Shown one piece after another: positions 1 through 14,978 of a DNA stretch of 64,000 nt. Location: positions 57,889,352-57,953,351 of the forward strand of contig JAPFBE010000003.1 in assembly GCA_034336665.1 (NCBI GenBank), read 5' to 3'. The notes beneath the pieces were generated by a model, which did no database searches, was not told where the DNA came from, and saw only the letters and a program-made list of their open reading frames with translations. The DNA is from Luscinia megarhynchos (Eukaryota; Chordata; Aves; Passeriformes; Turdidae). A program made the translations under genes and the position numbers. Positions within the stretch are counted from its first letter, which is position 1. Each line of letters opens with the position of its first letter.

Positions 1-3000
1 GAGAAAAAAATAATTTCCTTTGCTTTTACTCCACCTATCTCTGAATAAAGGTAAGTTTCAGATTCTACTGGAACCAGTCATTGCAATAAAAAAAATCTTC
101 ATTTCACACTACCATTCCTTAATTTATTCAGCATATTTGTGACTCGCTATTGAAGTGCTAATCTATAGTCCTCATTGACAGCAAAACAACAGGCTCATTC
201 CTTGAACCCTTTTTATGCAAGGCAGGGATGCAAAGGAGATGTAAGACAACACCCAAACTCACAGTCTGACCCAGCCTTTAAAAGCAGAATCCATATGAGT
301 TAATACACAGTAAACACTGTGTTTCCCTTTTTAGATCCTAAAACACATCCATAACAGTGGCACTAGAGAACCAAGAAGCAGGAGTGAGTGGAGGACCCCA
401 GCTTTTCAAGACAGCCTGGTTCAGTCTGGGCTATTTCAAAACCCAATCTGCTGGAGAGGAGCTGGCCCTCATGTGAACACAAGCCACATTGTGCCACACG
501 AACCTTGGACCAAGGACTGACCTCTGGATGTCTTTGTACAGCAAAGCAGCAGTTTGGTCACAGTCATAAATCACCTTGTGTGAAAAAGCTACATCTGTAT
601 TCCCAGCTAAAACATGACCGTCACCAACTCGACGCAGAAAATATTCTAAATTAAACCAGTTGGATCCAATACAGAACAAAAATGCCACTTTCAGAGGATC
701 AGTCTTCCACTTCAATTGTGCCAAGCTTAACATGTCAGCTATTATATATAGAGAGAAAAAATTTTCCATTGAAAAAACACAATTATCATAAATAAATCCC
801 TGAAAGATGCCCAGGCTATGACATTTGAGAGGCTAAATGTGACTACATTGTGCCTTAGTAATGTGTATTGGTTCCTAAGTGCAGTGCAGGCTGGCCTGAA
901 GAACCCAAAATAACCACCTGTAGCTGCAGTTGGCAGAATTGCCACTGCCACTATCCTGATACACAGGTCAAAAACATCCAAAGTCCACACCTCTGAGTCT
1001 GCCCTGACAGTCTGGCAGCAAAGGCCTGCCTTTTACCATACTAGTTGTAAAACCAAGCACACAGCATAATTTGGCCTGAAATCCCAAAATAACTGAAAAC
1101 TCATTCTACTCTTCAATGAAGAAATCATCCACATGTAGCCAGCATAAATGCTAAACCCAAATTGATCTGGAACTGTAAAAACTGGGTTTTAACAACTCCC
1201 TTCTAGTTTTGACTGAGTTACACCCCCTATTTAAAAAGTCAGCCCAGAAGAAAGGAGGAGAAATTTTGCAGCCAGCTAATAAACAAAATTCCTCTATGGG
1301 CTCTTTGTATGGATGCCTTGGGCAGGCTGTGAGCACAGCTCTGCTCTTCCAGAGTAAGTCATTTCAGCGTGAGTGAGATGATAAAAGTACCCAGTTTTAA
1401 CCTCTATTGTTTTTCCACTTCAAAAAGACTCCAAAGACCCTCAGAACTTCTGCAGGACTGCAAAAATTCTTAATGATACTTGCTTGTGTGTCCCAATTCA
1501 CCCAAATGTGACATTTAGAAGCACTTTTGCTAAAGCAGAGGCAAATGTATATTACAGACTAGAAGAGATATTATGCCATAATGACTCTTTGGCAAGCTAC
1601 TGAAACATAAAAGGCTGCTGACAAATCAATATAAGAAGTGTTTTATACAACATAATAATTGCTTTAGCTATCTACAAGGCACACTTTTTTATGTCCATTA
1701 TCTTTTCACTATAAAAGCATTAGAGAATTTAGAAACATCATGTGTGTATTTCCATGTCTGGCTATTCTCATGTGTATTACTAAAAATAATCCTTTCATCA
1801 GCTATTAATCATTAGTACTAGGCAAATACGGCCCTCTTCCCAAATAAAAATCACACACATCTTTGTAGATGGCCAAATTAATTCACTTCAGTCCCTATTG
1901 TGTATATTTTCTCCCACTGTTTTAGGGAAATTTTCCTAGAGGAAGGGGAAGAACTGTTGAGATGGGTAACTATCTATGAATATCAGAAAACAGAGAGCTT
2001 AATTTACAACAGAAGATAACTAAACATTTTTATTATAAACCGTGTTCAGTGTGTTGTGACACATTGTAACATGCCACATTACTTACAAGATCAGTCAAAA
2101 CCATCCACATTCTGAATAGCAAACACACACAAAGAGTCACTTTGAAATGGAGAATTATTTCCATGAATTAATTGGGAACAGATTTCCTCACATCCATGCC
2201 CAAAAAGAAGCAGCTTGTTCCACAGACAGGTTTTTCTTTCTCCAATATGAGTAACCAGGAAAGTATTTGACCCTTGACAAATTATTTTGAAAAACGATTA
2301 TGTTTTTTAAATATTCCAATCTGCTCATGGGCAAATTCATCAGCAGAACAGCAGGCAAAATATTCTAATTTCATTACTTTTTATTATTTAGCCATCTATT
2401 CTAATGTCTCTTCGAAAGCTCTCCCTTTATAATGCCCCTGCCCCCTCCCTCTTTAACTCCAACTGCAGCAGTAGAGGCTTTTGTAAAAACCTCCTGTTGA
2501 TAGCATTCATTACATGTTACTCTGCAAAGTGATGAGGTAGAGAATGCTTGGAATTAAAATAGGAAAATGATTACTACAGAGGAAATGCAGCGGCAATAAT
2601 TATCAAGTACACTAAGTTTTCACTCTTTGATTACGAATCTCAACCAGCTATCATAATTTTGCATTCAGAGGTGATTGGGTGGAGGAAAAAAGGAGTATGT
2701 TTTTCAAGACTTTGTGAGGTTTCCTCACTTCCTCTATCTGTCAAGCTTATCTACACAAAAAGATACTCTAAATGGATATTGTTCAGATTGTAAAGTCAAG
2801 CATTCCAGGGCTAGTAAATACCAAAATTAAGATTTCCTTAAAACATTAATTCAGTCCCTTATACATACACATTGTGCCACACTCTTTAATTACTTGATGA
2901 CATACTATTTTTTCCACTTAGTCCTTGCCTTGCCCTGTGCTCGTGCTTGATGGTGCTCACTTAATGAGTGAGCTATTCAACCTTTTCTTTTATCCTCCAT

Positions 3001-6000
3001 ATTCAGTGTGGCCCCAATGCTTTACTTACAGCACACCATTGAAACCCTGCTATGAAGGCAGAATTAATTTTCTCCTGGGTTTTTCTATGACTCTCATCAC
3101 TATCATATCTTAAATATTCATTAGGCCAGAGAGGGGGAGAGAGAGAGAGAAATATGCTGTAATTTGGTGTTGGGAAGACACACCTGGGAGAGACCTCCAA
3201 CACGGTATCTGCTCCTATGAATCCTTAAATAGCATGTATCGAACAGAATACTCCAAAACGAGACACTGATTTGGTGCTTGCAAATTCCTGGTTATAGCAT
3301 CATCAGAAGGGTGGGAAACTTGGGTTGGAGACCTTCCCAATCAGGCAGAAGGTGTGCCTAGGCCTCCAGTGGACTCAGTATCACATGCCAGACTGCTGCT
3401 TGCTTTTCCAACAGAAGACTACCGTGGATAACACACTTAACTACAGGAGGTGGCTTACCACTATGTGAGAAATGAAAAGCTGGCCTTCCTCTAGCTGAGG
3501 TCAGCTCCCCATGGCCTGCTCAGGAAGCTCCTCATCAGACTTTCTGTCTTCTTCAGACTCTTCTTGGACATACAAATTTCTCCGTGTCCTCCACCAGTGC
3601 CCAGCATATAAGACTTTAAGCCTTTAATGGCAAATCTAAAGTAAGTACCAGTGAAGGACCTAAGCCTAGCCTAGTCTTTATGGACCTTAAAACAGGGCAA
3701 TCCTTCTTCAGCCCCACTTCCCTAGCGCTCAGTGCTCATGGTGCTACACCACTGGATAAGGCACAGAGGCATCTGCCCAAGCAGCTCAGCACTCACAGCC
3801 CAGCACTCACCTCTCTCTCTGTGAGGTGTTTAACAAACAAGCCCTGGGTGAGATAAATGGCCTCGGTGTGGACAGAAGCTTGGGGCTGAAATACTCAACT
3901 CCTTTTGTTTCTGGGCAAAGAACCATAGTAGGCTGGAGCATCTCTGTGCTTCTTTCCTCTCATGCTTAATCACAGCCCCGCTGAATCGGTAGCAGTTTCA
4001 AAAGGAGGAGAGAATAACATAACTTCAAAATATTTAGAGTCTCTTGACTAAGGTGACTTCCTGCTAAGCATGGTACTGGGTCACATAAGCAGCTTTTTAG
4101 CTGGGAGAGAGTAGCAGCTTGCTAGACTGGCTGTAGACGAATGCAGCTGCCTTTGCCTTTTAAATTTGTTCTCAGCTATGACAGTGGTAAACACTAGTTT
4201 TGCAAAGTGAGAGTCAACCTCCACCCACTTTAATTTAACTTCTTTCTGTTCAAATAAAACTTATTTATGTAACGCCCCCTTCACACTTTCTTACTTTGAG
4301 GGCTTGGTTTCTTAATTGCAGAGGATCAAAAATTAATTGCAGAGGATTGAAATATTTCAAGTTATTTTCTTTTGCTGACAAGTATATCTTATAAGCAGAT
4401 TTCTGCTAGGTGTCTGTTCTTTTTTTTGACCTTACATGTCTGCCTGTGCTCCATATAAAATATTTTTGTAGATCAGAACTTTTTTTCCCTTGAGATTTTC
4501 CACCTTTCCCTGAAAATCAACCATTTTCGAATTTCAACTTCTCTTTTAATCGTGAGAGCACACATTTAATTTGTCATAGAAACACAAGCTTTCCCACATC
4601 TAACATCCCAATTTAAATTTAAATGAACACTGATGAAGCCAAAAATAATCTAAAATTTCATCTTCCTGCTGGGGAACTATTGGAAAGATTACAAGAATAT
4701 GAAAATCTTTTCTCCAAAATTAGTCATAAACACAAAAGCAATCCCTGATTCATTTAACCTATGTCTCCCAGCTGGTCATCAGGTAATAGTGATGCCTAAT
4801 CACCATTAACAAGGGTCAGATTTTAACTGGTGTCCTTAACTCTCAATGTTTTATCTGAAAATTACCAATCCTTTGAACTGTCCAGATGGTTTAATAGGCT
4901 CTTTTATTCACTCACATCTAATTACTTGTCTCCTCCAAATATTTGGTTATATTCATTAGAGCACTATGTGCTCAGGAAACACCAGTCAATTCATAAAACC
5001 TTTATTGAAGGTTACAGTTTAAGCAGCCCATTGCACCTCTCTGTATTTATCATCCATTGGTCCAGGTTCCCTCAGCAGTGGGCCAGTGTCACTGAAGGGT
5101 GAAGTCTTAGATTATACAGACCTAAAAGTCCAATTATGGTAACTCTGCCACCAAAGGGCATCTGAGAATTGGTACTGTTCAGCAGCTAGCCTAACTTGCA
5201 GCACGTCTGAGTTTCATCTCAGGGCTCCACAAAACATATGTGGCACTGTATAAATAGTGCACAGGGACCAGAAAACTACCAAGTAAAGAGCTCCAAGAGA
5301 TATAATTTGAACTGAACACATGGTGCTGGTGATGATTGGCATTCGAGTGCATGCTGAGCACAGGGTTAAAGGAACAAACAGATTACACTCTAATGGCAGA
5401 GAAAAGGATCATTAGGAGAGCACATGACACAACGTATAATGAAGTAATTATTTGTATGAGAAGGTGAATCATGCCTGACTCTTTGGATATGTACTTCTTC
5501 ACGAAGAGCAGACAGATCTATGCCTCCTAGGTGACCTGTGGCCTGAAAAAAGGAACCTGTCATACCCTTCCAGTGCTAAGCAAGCTCTGCCAGAAGCCTC
5601 ATGATGTCTGTAGGAAATACCAAGCTTAGAGCAGGCTTTTCTTTAAAAAGCTTCAGCTGTCATGGGTTCCCTGAATGTCTGAAGTACAGGAAAGGCAGAA
5701 GGAGCCCAAAATAAGGAAAAAAAGGCAGAAGCAGCCCAGCAAATAATAGCTCTAATTGCTCTTTCTTTCTCCCCATCTTGGTATGGTGGCCCTACAAAGA
5801 ACCCTGAGTTTGTTCTAAGCAACTCACGTTAATCCTCCTCTGCTCCATTCCTTCCTACTGGAAAAAAAGAAAATATTTCTTTGTGGGCTGGTTACAAATA
5901 ATTTCTTAAACACATATGGGTTATCTAAATGAAAACTGTAATCAGAATAATAGCCAAAATTGTTCATTTACACGTATCAAGGGCCTGGAGTTAGATAGCA

Positions 6001-9000
6001 ACTGCATTGAGCTCCTGGGGTCCATCACGCTTGCCATGGCCTCATTTTGTCCCCAGCAGCCCCAGGGGAATTCTGCCCAGCCTCAGAGGAAGTCAGGTCT
6101 GCACTCACCAACACTGAGTAGCAGGAGAGCCTGCAGGGAGGGAGCAGAAAGACAAAGACCTTCTCTTGCTTTGTGGGCAGCCTCAGCAGAAGCAGCTGTG
6201 AATGAGGATTTGTCTCCCCTTCTTCTCCAAGGCTGGTAACCTGCTCACACTCCTCTTTTCTCTCTAGTGAGACCCACACTTAATGGGATGGAGAGCAAGG
6301 AGAAGGCTGACTCCTGCAGCATGTTCCAGCTGTCTTCTCCACAGTGCTCTGGTGTTATCCCTAGGACCTGAGTGGGCATTGCTTCCAAACAACCTGGGGA
6401 CAACATCTTCTGGCAATTTCATACAGGCAAAGGAAATCAGCATGTCAAGAATTCGTTAATGTCAAGGCTACATCTCCTGCCATCCTTAAAGTGTCCAAGC
6501 TCCAGAACACAGGCTTGTTGAAATGATGGGTATGCATCCCAGGGAGTGGAACCTTTTCACCCTGCAGCATTCAGAATGAAATGAAACATTTGTGGGTTGA
6601 GGAGAGGAAGAGGGAAGAAGGTGAGATATGAAGTTAGCAACCCAGATAGTACACAGCTCACCTGTGTTCAGTCTGAGCCCTGGATTCTCAGGACTATGTC
6701 CTTCTTCATTTATACTCAGAATATGTTTTATGGTGTTTATTCCCTAACTGTGAATTCACAAACATTATTGAAAGCAATTCATCACAATTGGCAGTTCAGG
6801 TTCCTCTCTTCAGAGTGATGGAAGATGTGAGTAGGATTCTGTGGTGCTAAAAAAACATTTTCTCCATCGTGAGTGCTCTAACCACTACATTTTCATGCAG
6901 AAAACTGGCAGAGATATTGCCTCTTTGGACTGTGGGATTGTGATTTTTTTTCTCCCAACACAAGAACAGTATTTTTACAGCTGCAGGGATTCCAGCTCAG
7001 TGCACTGCAAAGGGAGCACAAGGTAATGCCCTGAAATCTGCAGAACTGCTGCAGGAGCATGGGTTTGGGCAGGAGTTCATTCATCTCTCTCTTTGCTCAG
7101 TGTTCCCCCACTCAGCCAGTCCATGGGTGGTTGGATTCCAGCCCAAGGCATTTTGCCTCCCTCACACACAAAGGAGGGAGCATGTGTGTCTGCTTGGGGA
7201 TTGTGTAGTACAGAATAAAAACCAAATACTTCATTTCTGATAACATCTGACTTCTCCTGTTTAAGCCTTTCACTCTCTGATACTAACATATCACCCAATC
7301 TTTCTGAACATTGTATCACTTTGGAATTATGATGAGTAATGTTACTATTTTTATTTACTGCTATGCATCTAGATCTTTCACAAACATCCCTTAGTTTGTC
7401 ATTTCTCTGACTATTACCTTTGCTAATTTATATCTGTGTCTATGAAGTTTTCTATTTCTCATTCATTTTGAAAATATCTAAAATATATTGAAGCCTTCTT
7501 TTTCTATCTGGCAGAAAGTCTTGATTTTAAGGGGAGGAGGGTAACACCTACAGAAGCATTCATTAAAAAATTGTGATTTTCAGATATATATATTTTTTTT
7601 TGTCACTATTTCATTCATAGTTATTTTCATGTTGGGTAAACTGGCATTCTTGGGGACCCAGCTCAATTTAATGGTGGTCATGTTTTGTTCAGAACAAGTT
7701 CTACCATGTTACAGAGCTGCTACAAGTCTCAGGTCCCCGAGTGCACAAGTGGCCCTGAGCTGCACTGAGCAGGTTGGCTTCATATCAAACCTGCCTTGTC
7801 ACTGAGGACCTGTCTGGAGGCCACTGGGCTCTTGGGCAATCCTCAGTGCCTGTCACCACTCTGCTGGTCTCACTGGGGCACCATGACTGTCCCTGCCTGC
7901 CTTGACACCACCTCCACTCCCTTCCACTGTCGAGCACCACGACTTTTATCAAGCCTGTGTGCTCTGCCATGCTATTTTATGCAATAATTAGATACTCTGA
8001 ACTAATTTCTCTTAGTAATATTGGCATGGGTCCAAGTGACAAGAGTGCACCAAACACATGAAGAATGTTTAATGAAGGAAGTGCAGTAACACCACAGACC
8101 TCAGGCATGGTGGGGTTTTCACAACATTTTTATCTACTGAGCTGCCCATGATTTTCTCTGCTGGGACTGCTCATCTATGTCTCTGCACTGCTCAGAGTTG
8201 GGGCAGCCCACACAAAACAGTGTGAGTAATTGATTTCTCAGTTCTGCCAACAAAGAAAAAAAAAGCAAACAAAAACCAAGCATTATTTCAGACCCTTTGG
8301 ATTTTCTTTCATCTCTTCATCTCCAGAAGAATAAAAACAGTTAAATTATAATTGTTGTTTCAGTGCATATCATTATGTTCCACTGTTAAAATCAACAGAG
8401 AAGGAGAGTATTTTGGACACTAAAAATGAGCAAATGCCCATTCCCCTCTAAAGAGAAAGGAACAAAATCATAAAACTTACTGGTGATATGATTTCCCCTC
8501 TAACCTGTTAGCAGAACAGGGGTCAGGATTTTGCAGTCCTGGATTTAAAAGTCTGCCCTTCTTCATGCTCTTTGAAGCTACATCTCACAGACCCACAACC
8601 TGGGGTTGAGAGCACCTCTGACAGCATTTCTCCTTATGTTGTTAGCAGGATACCATGTTAGCATCTGCTTCATAAAGTGGAACAGCTATACCAGATTTAC
8701 ACTGTTAACCTAAGTTTATGACTATCTTTAGGAAAACTAAGATCATATTTTCCAAAGACTTTAACTAGTCACAAAAATAAATACTGGTTATCACCTAAGG
8801 TTTCTATGTGTTCTACTTAAATAAGTATGGAAAATCATAGCAGTCCATGTAAAACAGATTACAGAGATACTTTGAAATCAGTCCACCACCCAAAAATCAC
8901 TTGCACAGGCTCAAAACCAGTGCCAAATGCTAATAATCTAAATTAACAGAATTTTGCAGCCAATTTATATTGGCAATATGTATTTTAAGAGAGAAAGGCT

Positions 9001-11951
9001 TCAGACTTATTTATGTCTGTAAAACTGTCTGGATGAGAAAGCACTCACTGCCCTCTTCTCTTTTTCTTGTCATCTCTCTCAGTCACTACCCTAATCATAA
9101 GCCATCTCTTCAGATTTCCCTCATAAAATGATCTCTACATCTATCTGTCATCCAGTCTTGAGTGAGTGGCTCTTTCACTCATCTGACAGAAGTAGAGTTG
9201 GTTTGCCAAATTTCCATCACTATCACTGCATGGCACAACTCTGGGATATTAATAAATAGTTTACTACCTAGGGCCACCCAACATGGATTACTTTGGAAGC
9301 ATCTCTTATCTTAGTGCAACAATTACACATTTAATAGGGTAGGAATATAGTGTATGTAGGATTTCAGGAAGTCCTTTTGCAAGGTTTTCATTCCTTAGTT
9401 GAGATGCAGGGCACAACTATATAAGGATTAGCTCATCCTTCCCCCAACACATGCTTCTTTGATGATACCACATCCTTCTATCTTCCTCTGTGGAACAGAA
9501 ATGGAGAATAGTCACGCTAGGGGAATTATTAGCCTCAGCCTCCTTTATACCTTTAAGGCAATTACATTCCAAGACAAGAGTATCTAATTTGCAGCACTTT
9601 CAGCATGTGTGACTTAAGTAGTTTTCCGAAGTCATGAAAACCTCCAGTCTCTTTTAAAGACTTTCATGTGCTATAAACCTTAAGCCAGGTTTAATGCAAG
9701 TGTTGATTTTTTAATGTTTTGAAGATGGAATATGTTTTCTAATAAATTATATGGGCTTTTTTTTTTACCCTGGAAAAAACTCTGTGAACCTTTTTCTTTC
9801 CCCCTGGTGGAGAACTAAAGGCAGAATTTCCTAATAACCCTGAATAATTAATTTATTTGTTTATATGTTTTAATTTGACCCTCAGAGCCATGGTATCTGA
9901 ATGGAATATTGCTGCAATGGAGGAGCATGTGAAATGTTTTATGGAGAGTGGCATCTTTCAGCTCAGTACAATAAAGACCAAATACACATACACACACCTT
10001 TTGCACAGTACCCAGAACTGGGCAGATAATGTATGTGTGATTTCTGCCAGAGATGTCCCAGGGAAAGCCAATCCAAATACATCAGTCTTAGTCAAGACGT
10101 AGGGAGGAAACCAGTTCACAATTTCTGAGCAGACATCTCTGGCATCACTGCCTAAAGTATAGAAGACTGGGCATAATAACAGGCACAGAAGGTGCCAATG
10201 TTCCTCTGTGTTAATCAGACAGAGCTACTTGAAAATTTCCCATCAACATGACTTTCTGAAGGAAAGGGTGTGTCAGATAATTATAAACAGAAGAACACTT
10301 ATCTCTATGTATTGTCCTGCCTGACCAGTCCTGATCTTTGTTCAGCTTCATCTGCTCAGAGTTGCCCTTCCCTCTCATAGGTAGAGCTTCTCAATCACAC
10401 CTCCACCCCCACAGTCAGATTTCTTTCTTGGCACCTTTGCTATGAAGCATTTCTCCCCATTCCCTCTATCCATTCATAGGCTCTCTTTTTGTCTGTCACG
10501 CCTATTTCAACTTCATTAAGAAATTTCCCCCTAAATTTCACCAGGTTAAAACCACTTCCTACCAAGTAATGCATCACTTGGTTAACCCTCCTTGAAGTGC
10601 AGAATTTAAAAAGTTGCTTTGTCCAATGATACTGCCTTTACTGGCAGCCATTCAAGATTGCTAGAGTTCTGTTGTTATTCATACATTAGATGCAAGAATT
10701 TTTCCTATTGCAAACCATGGATTTCATTCTAATAGATGAAGAAAAGTGTATCAGAGAACAAAATCTTATCCCCAAAATGTATTTTTTAGCTGAACACTTG
10801 CATGCATGCAAATTCCCTTTATCAGTCTTACCTAGCCATTGTACACAGGCAGGATGCCTCCACTGGACAAAAATTGTTTCTATGGGAAAATATCTATCTG
10901 TCTTACACACAAGAAAACCAACCCACAATTTCCATCAGGAAAACAAAACCAAAATCCTTAATTTTCATCCTCACAAATAAACATGGTCTCGGTTACAACT
11001 TTCCATTCCATTAGAATTTTTCACAACTAAAACATTTGTCCCTCAAGCTGTGGTATCCAAGGGGCTTGCAAGGTCATAGCTGAGTTTCACCTGGCAGCAA
11101 GCTGGAAGACATAGTAGAATGCAGGGAGAGCAATGGTGTTTAGTGACCAGCCCACTTCTATTTCTAGCAGATATTTATAAACCCTTTTAAAGCAGAACAT
11201 GTTGCAGAAATCTTGCTTGGAACAACAAAGATGTGAGTAAGTGTGACAAGCTCCTTGTCAAAGAAAAAAAATGTTTCAGTCTTCTGTCCAAATAGATTTC
11301 AAAAACCTCAATGAGATCCAAGTTTTGTCTGGACATGGACACAGAGTGACACATCAAGTATGGCTTTTAACTGATGACCACATACTAAATAGGAAGAAAA
11401 TTACCCCATCAGACAATTTAGGCACCAACATTATCCAGCTTTCCTGATACTTCCATAACCATTTCTACCTTGCCTAACCTGCTCATCCTGGTCAGATGGG
11501 TCAAGAAACATGAAATTCTCCAACAAAAAAAAATCAAAGCAGCACTTCCATTAGGGGTGCTGACATCCTTGATGTATCCACAGCCTAACCTGGTGGACCA
11601 GCTAAATCTCTGAAGGAAATACATCTGACCTTCCAGAGTCTAAGAAGCAGAATATTCACTTTGCAGAGGAGCAAATAAAACACCTGTACACACATACACA
11701 CATGTACCTACACAATCTGCATTGGCAGAGGGTCATGGTGCCACCCTGGCTCTGCCTGGGTTCGTGGGCAGAGTGAACATCTCACCCAGCCTGTGGGGAA
11801 GTGGTCCTGGCTGTACCCAGCAGTGCAGCACTGTCCTTATTCCGTTGAGGGGACCTCTTCAGCTGCCAGTCCAGCACCACTCAAGTCTATAAATCCAGCA
11901 GCATATCTCTTATACCTCTGCAGATGTCAGAGGTGCATTCATCTAATACAG
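1..11951. other. Intergenic, no supported gene
   Basis: AT-rich single-copy-looking sequence. Open frames are all at most about 112 codons, overlap on opposite strands and show no recognisable domain or splice pattern. Only the small duplication near 5.7 kb and a short GA-rich run near 3.13 kb stand out. Confidence 0.7.
5688..5745. repeat. Imperfect tandem duplication with GGCAGAAG core
   Basis: Two copies, about 26 and 32 nt, each contain AGGAAA, AAGGCAGAAG and AGCCC followed by an A-rich end. The second copy has an A-run expansion. Intergenic. Confidence 0.55.

Positions 11952-11990
<39 letters not shown>
11952..11990. repeat. Poly(A) run of 39
   Basis: A pure run of 39 A follows ATCTAATACAG and is followed by GGAAAAAAG. 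It could be the tail of a retroposed transcript on the plus strand or a plain microsatellite. I could not identify a source gene in the preceding few hundred bases, nor flanking target-site duplications. The 98-residue open frame crossing it (a run of Lys) is not a gene. Confidence 0.97.
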
Positions 11991-11992
<2 letters not shown>

Positions 11993-14978
11993 AAAAAAGC
12001 CAACAACCACACCCTGTTTCAGGCACCTGTATAATTCCCTTGGGGTAATACTCAGCGTGAGACTAAGACACCTAAATTTAGGATTATGATTCAGCTGACT
12101 AAGCCAAACCATGCAGTGCCATATCAAGCAGTCCTCAGTATCTAGGACGGTCTGGTGGAGCATCCCAAGGCACCTCTAGTGGCAGGACATCTGCCCCCTC
12201 CTCTCCACCACAGATAGCTGGTGCATAAAGAGATAACCTGGGCTGAAAGGCTCATCAAGGGGTCATGCCTAGCACCAAAAGGGCTCAGATGTCAGCTGAG
12301 AATCAGCATCTCAGTCTGGAGAAATATTCTTGAATAAGAGACATTGTTTTACAAACTATAAAAGACACTTAAGTCATAACAGAGACAGAAGCCTTCTACA
12401 CACACACTCTGAAAATGTGGGAGACCTCTCCTCAGAGCCTGGACACAGGTTCCATGGTTACTGCTCTGGGATTGAGGGAAAGAATCTCGATGTGTGCTGC
12501 ATCAATAATTGGATGGTAAGGCATGTTGAATCCTAGGTTACATTATTTACTTGCTAGCTGTAACATTAACTTCGAGTCGTGTAGATCTACTATTAGTCTC
12601 TTTTTGTCCTTATTCCTGTGTAGTATTAGTTTGTTTCAAGTCTTATGTCTGTTGGTTTTCTGTTTATTAAATAAATAATTCATTCTATTATAGACCAAAT
12701 CAGCCATTATCAAAGAACTTGTGAATGAGAGTGGGTTTTGGGGTGCTGGCCACCTCAATGAAGGTACTGCCTGCTGTCAGAGGCCTGGGCAACAGACAAG
12801 GACTTATCTAAACCCCCACATCCATTCATAACAGCTGGAGACTCCATTGTTTAGCTCAGATGTTTACCTGTGACCTGTACAATTCCCATTACTGTCAATG
12901 CAGATCCTGACTCAAGGCAGTTGCATGCACATACATTTGGAATTATAATGTGGAAGACACTCATGTGAGGAGGATGGATATGACAGCATGCTTACAACAA
13001 GCAATAACTTTCCCTAGGAGCAAGTGAAAACCAGGGATGGTGCCTCAGGGAATCTAAAACATCACAGAGTCCATGTGTGGGCATCTGAATTCAGCTGCCA
13101 GCCAGTACATCCAGCTGGGCCTAGAAAGTGACTCAGGTAATGATGAAAAACTGCAGTAAGGCTTCAGTAAGATTATAGTAAGCATCTTCATTTAGACATC
13201 TACATTTATGCATCTCTATCTGGAGCTGAATCCCATCTTACAGATCAGACAGATGCAGTCAGAGCAGACACAGGATCAAGTTTGTCCACCATTTAACACC
13301 AAGGCTGCAAGCCTTTGTTCACAATGGCAGGAGCAATTCTGGGTCCTACACCACTCAGCACACTTGGACAGCTGTGTAGTCCTTGTAAAAGGGAAAAAGT
13401 AGGCTGAAATTCTTCCAAGACCACATCTGTGAAAGTGGTGTGGATACGGACACTGAAGTCCCACTCACTATACATAGCTATTAATTAAAATGATCCTAGC
13501 ATTTGCACTGTTTTTGCCACCTATGTGATGACCACATCACTTACCTCAGCTGACCACACAGCTGAGAGTAACTAATAAAGCAAATTATTCCATGATTCCT
13601 GGGGGTAAAAGTAACTGATTTGCTATAATTTCTGACCTCTACTGATTAAGAAAGATTCGGTTTATGACCAAACTACCAGGAGAACATAGTTTCCTTTCCT
13701 CTTCTCACTTTACTGTTAAACTGCATAAATTCATAAAGTCACTAAATGGGTAATTAATGCTCCAATGCTATAATAGTTCTCACCATGACCTGCAGGTGTG
13801 CATTTAATCTTGGAGAGATGGAACAGACTGATCAGAGAAGATATTAGGTCAGCTTACTTTTCATAGATTCCATTGAGATTCTGGTCAAATAAAAATATGT
13901 CAAATATTTTGAGTGACCTCTACCAGAGGGGAAACTAGAGAATTCCACCTGATACTGTCTTGTCAAGAAAAAAGAAGTTCTTCCATTGTGGCAGTGGATG
14001 TCAGTAGGGGTAGGAGAGTACTACTGCAGCTGAGCTAGAGTTCCTACATGACCAACAAACTGCCTGTGGCCAGGTATATATAGGGAAACATCACCATTCA
14101 TAACATCAAACCAACAGGAACACTCCAGTTATTTGTAAGTTTTGCATTGTTCTTGCTTGTGACCTAAATTTACAAGAAGTCTGAGGTTAATTTTCATCTT
14201 GCTGGAGTTCACTGCTTTTGGGAACATTAAATGTTTCATTGCTATGTGGAATTCTGGCTTCTGCAGATTCTACTGTCATTCTGTCACCTGTATGCATTTC
14301 CTTTAGATGATGTTAGATCTATAATCTATTACGTTCTGCAAATACACTGGCACTCACTAGTCTGCTTTAAAAACCTTTCCTCCAACAGTAGCTGACAAGG
14401 ACTGGGCAACCAGTCAAAGCCATTCCCCTTTGGGGACCAGGAAGGCTATGCCTAGGAGATGTGAAAGGAAAAGCCAAATTGTGTTAAACTCTAGTATTAA
14501 GAGAGCCAGAAAATGAAGGAAAGCAAAAAAAGAAAGAGTTAGAATTAGCGTAGTAATTGTGTTGTTGTTATCATTATTTGTAACTAGTGTTTATTCCCAA
14601 AATCATAAGCATGAAGAATCAACATGCATCTATCCAGATTAGACTAATTTTTTTAAGTAGCTATGTTGTGCATATTACTAAAAAGGAACTAAAAAAATTA
14701 AAATTAACCTCCACTAAATATTCTGAAAACCCTGAAACAGACAGTGCTGTGTCAGTAAACCTTTTTTAATCTCTGTTTATTATTAAATGAATATATTTAT
14801 TATTTACAGGAAGACATTATCTGCCTTGACGCTTCAGGACCTTCAGAGTTAACTTAGAGTCTTGCAGGACTAACCTTGATAAAAGACACTGGGGTTTTTA
14901 CCTGCAAAGCCCTGGGGTTTTGCCAACACTGAGAACAGTTATCACAAATACACAGATAAACACAGTTTAACTGATGGG
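11991..14978. other. Intergenic, no supported gene; weak LTR-like stretch near 12.3-12.8 kb
   Basis: I see no gene. Around 12660-12680 there is a T-rich stretch followed by an AATAAA at 12670-12675. The surrounding 400-500 bp have the feel of an old solitary LTR, but I found no convincing TG...CA ends or target-site duplication. Confidence 0.5.

Noticed and set aside
5216..5260. TATAAATA motif as a possible promoter
   Set aside because: No downstream gene or other promoter element supports it; such motifs are common in AT-rich DNA.
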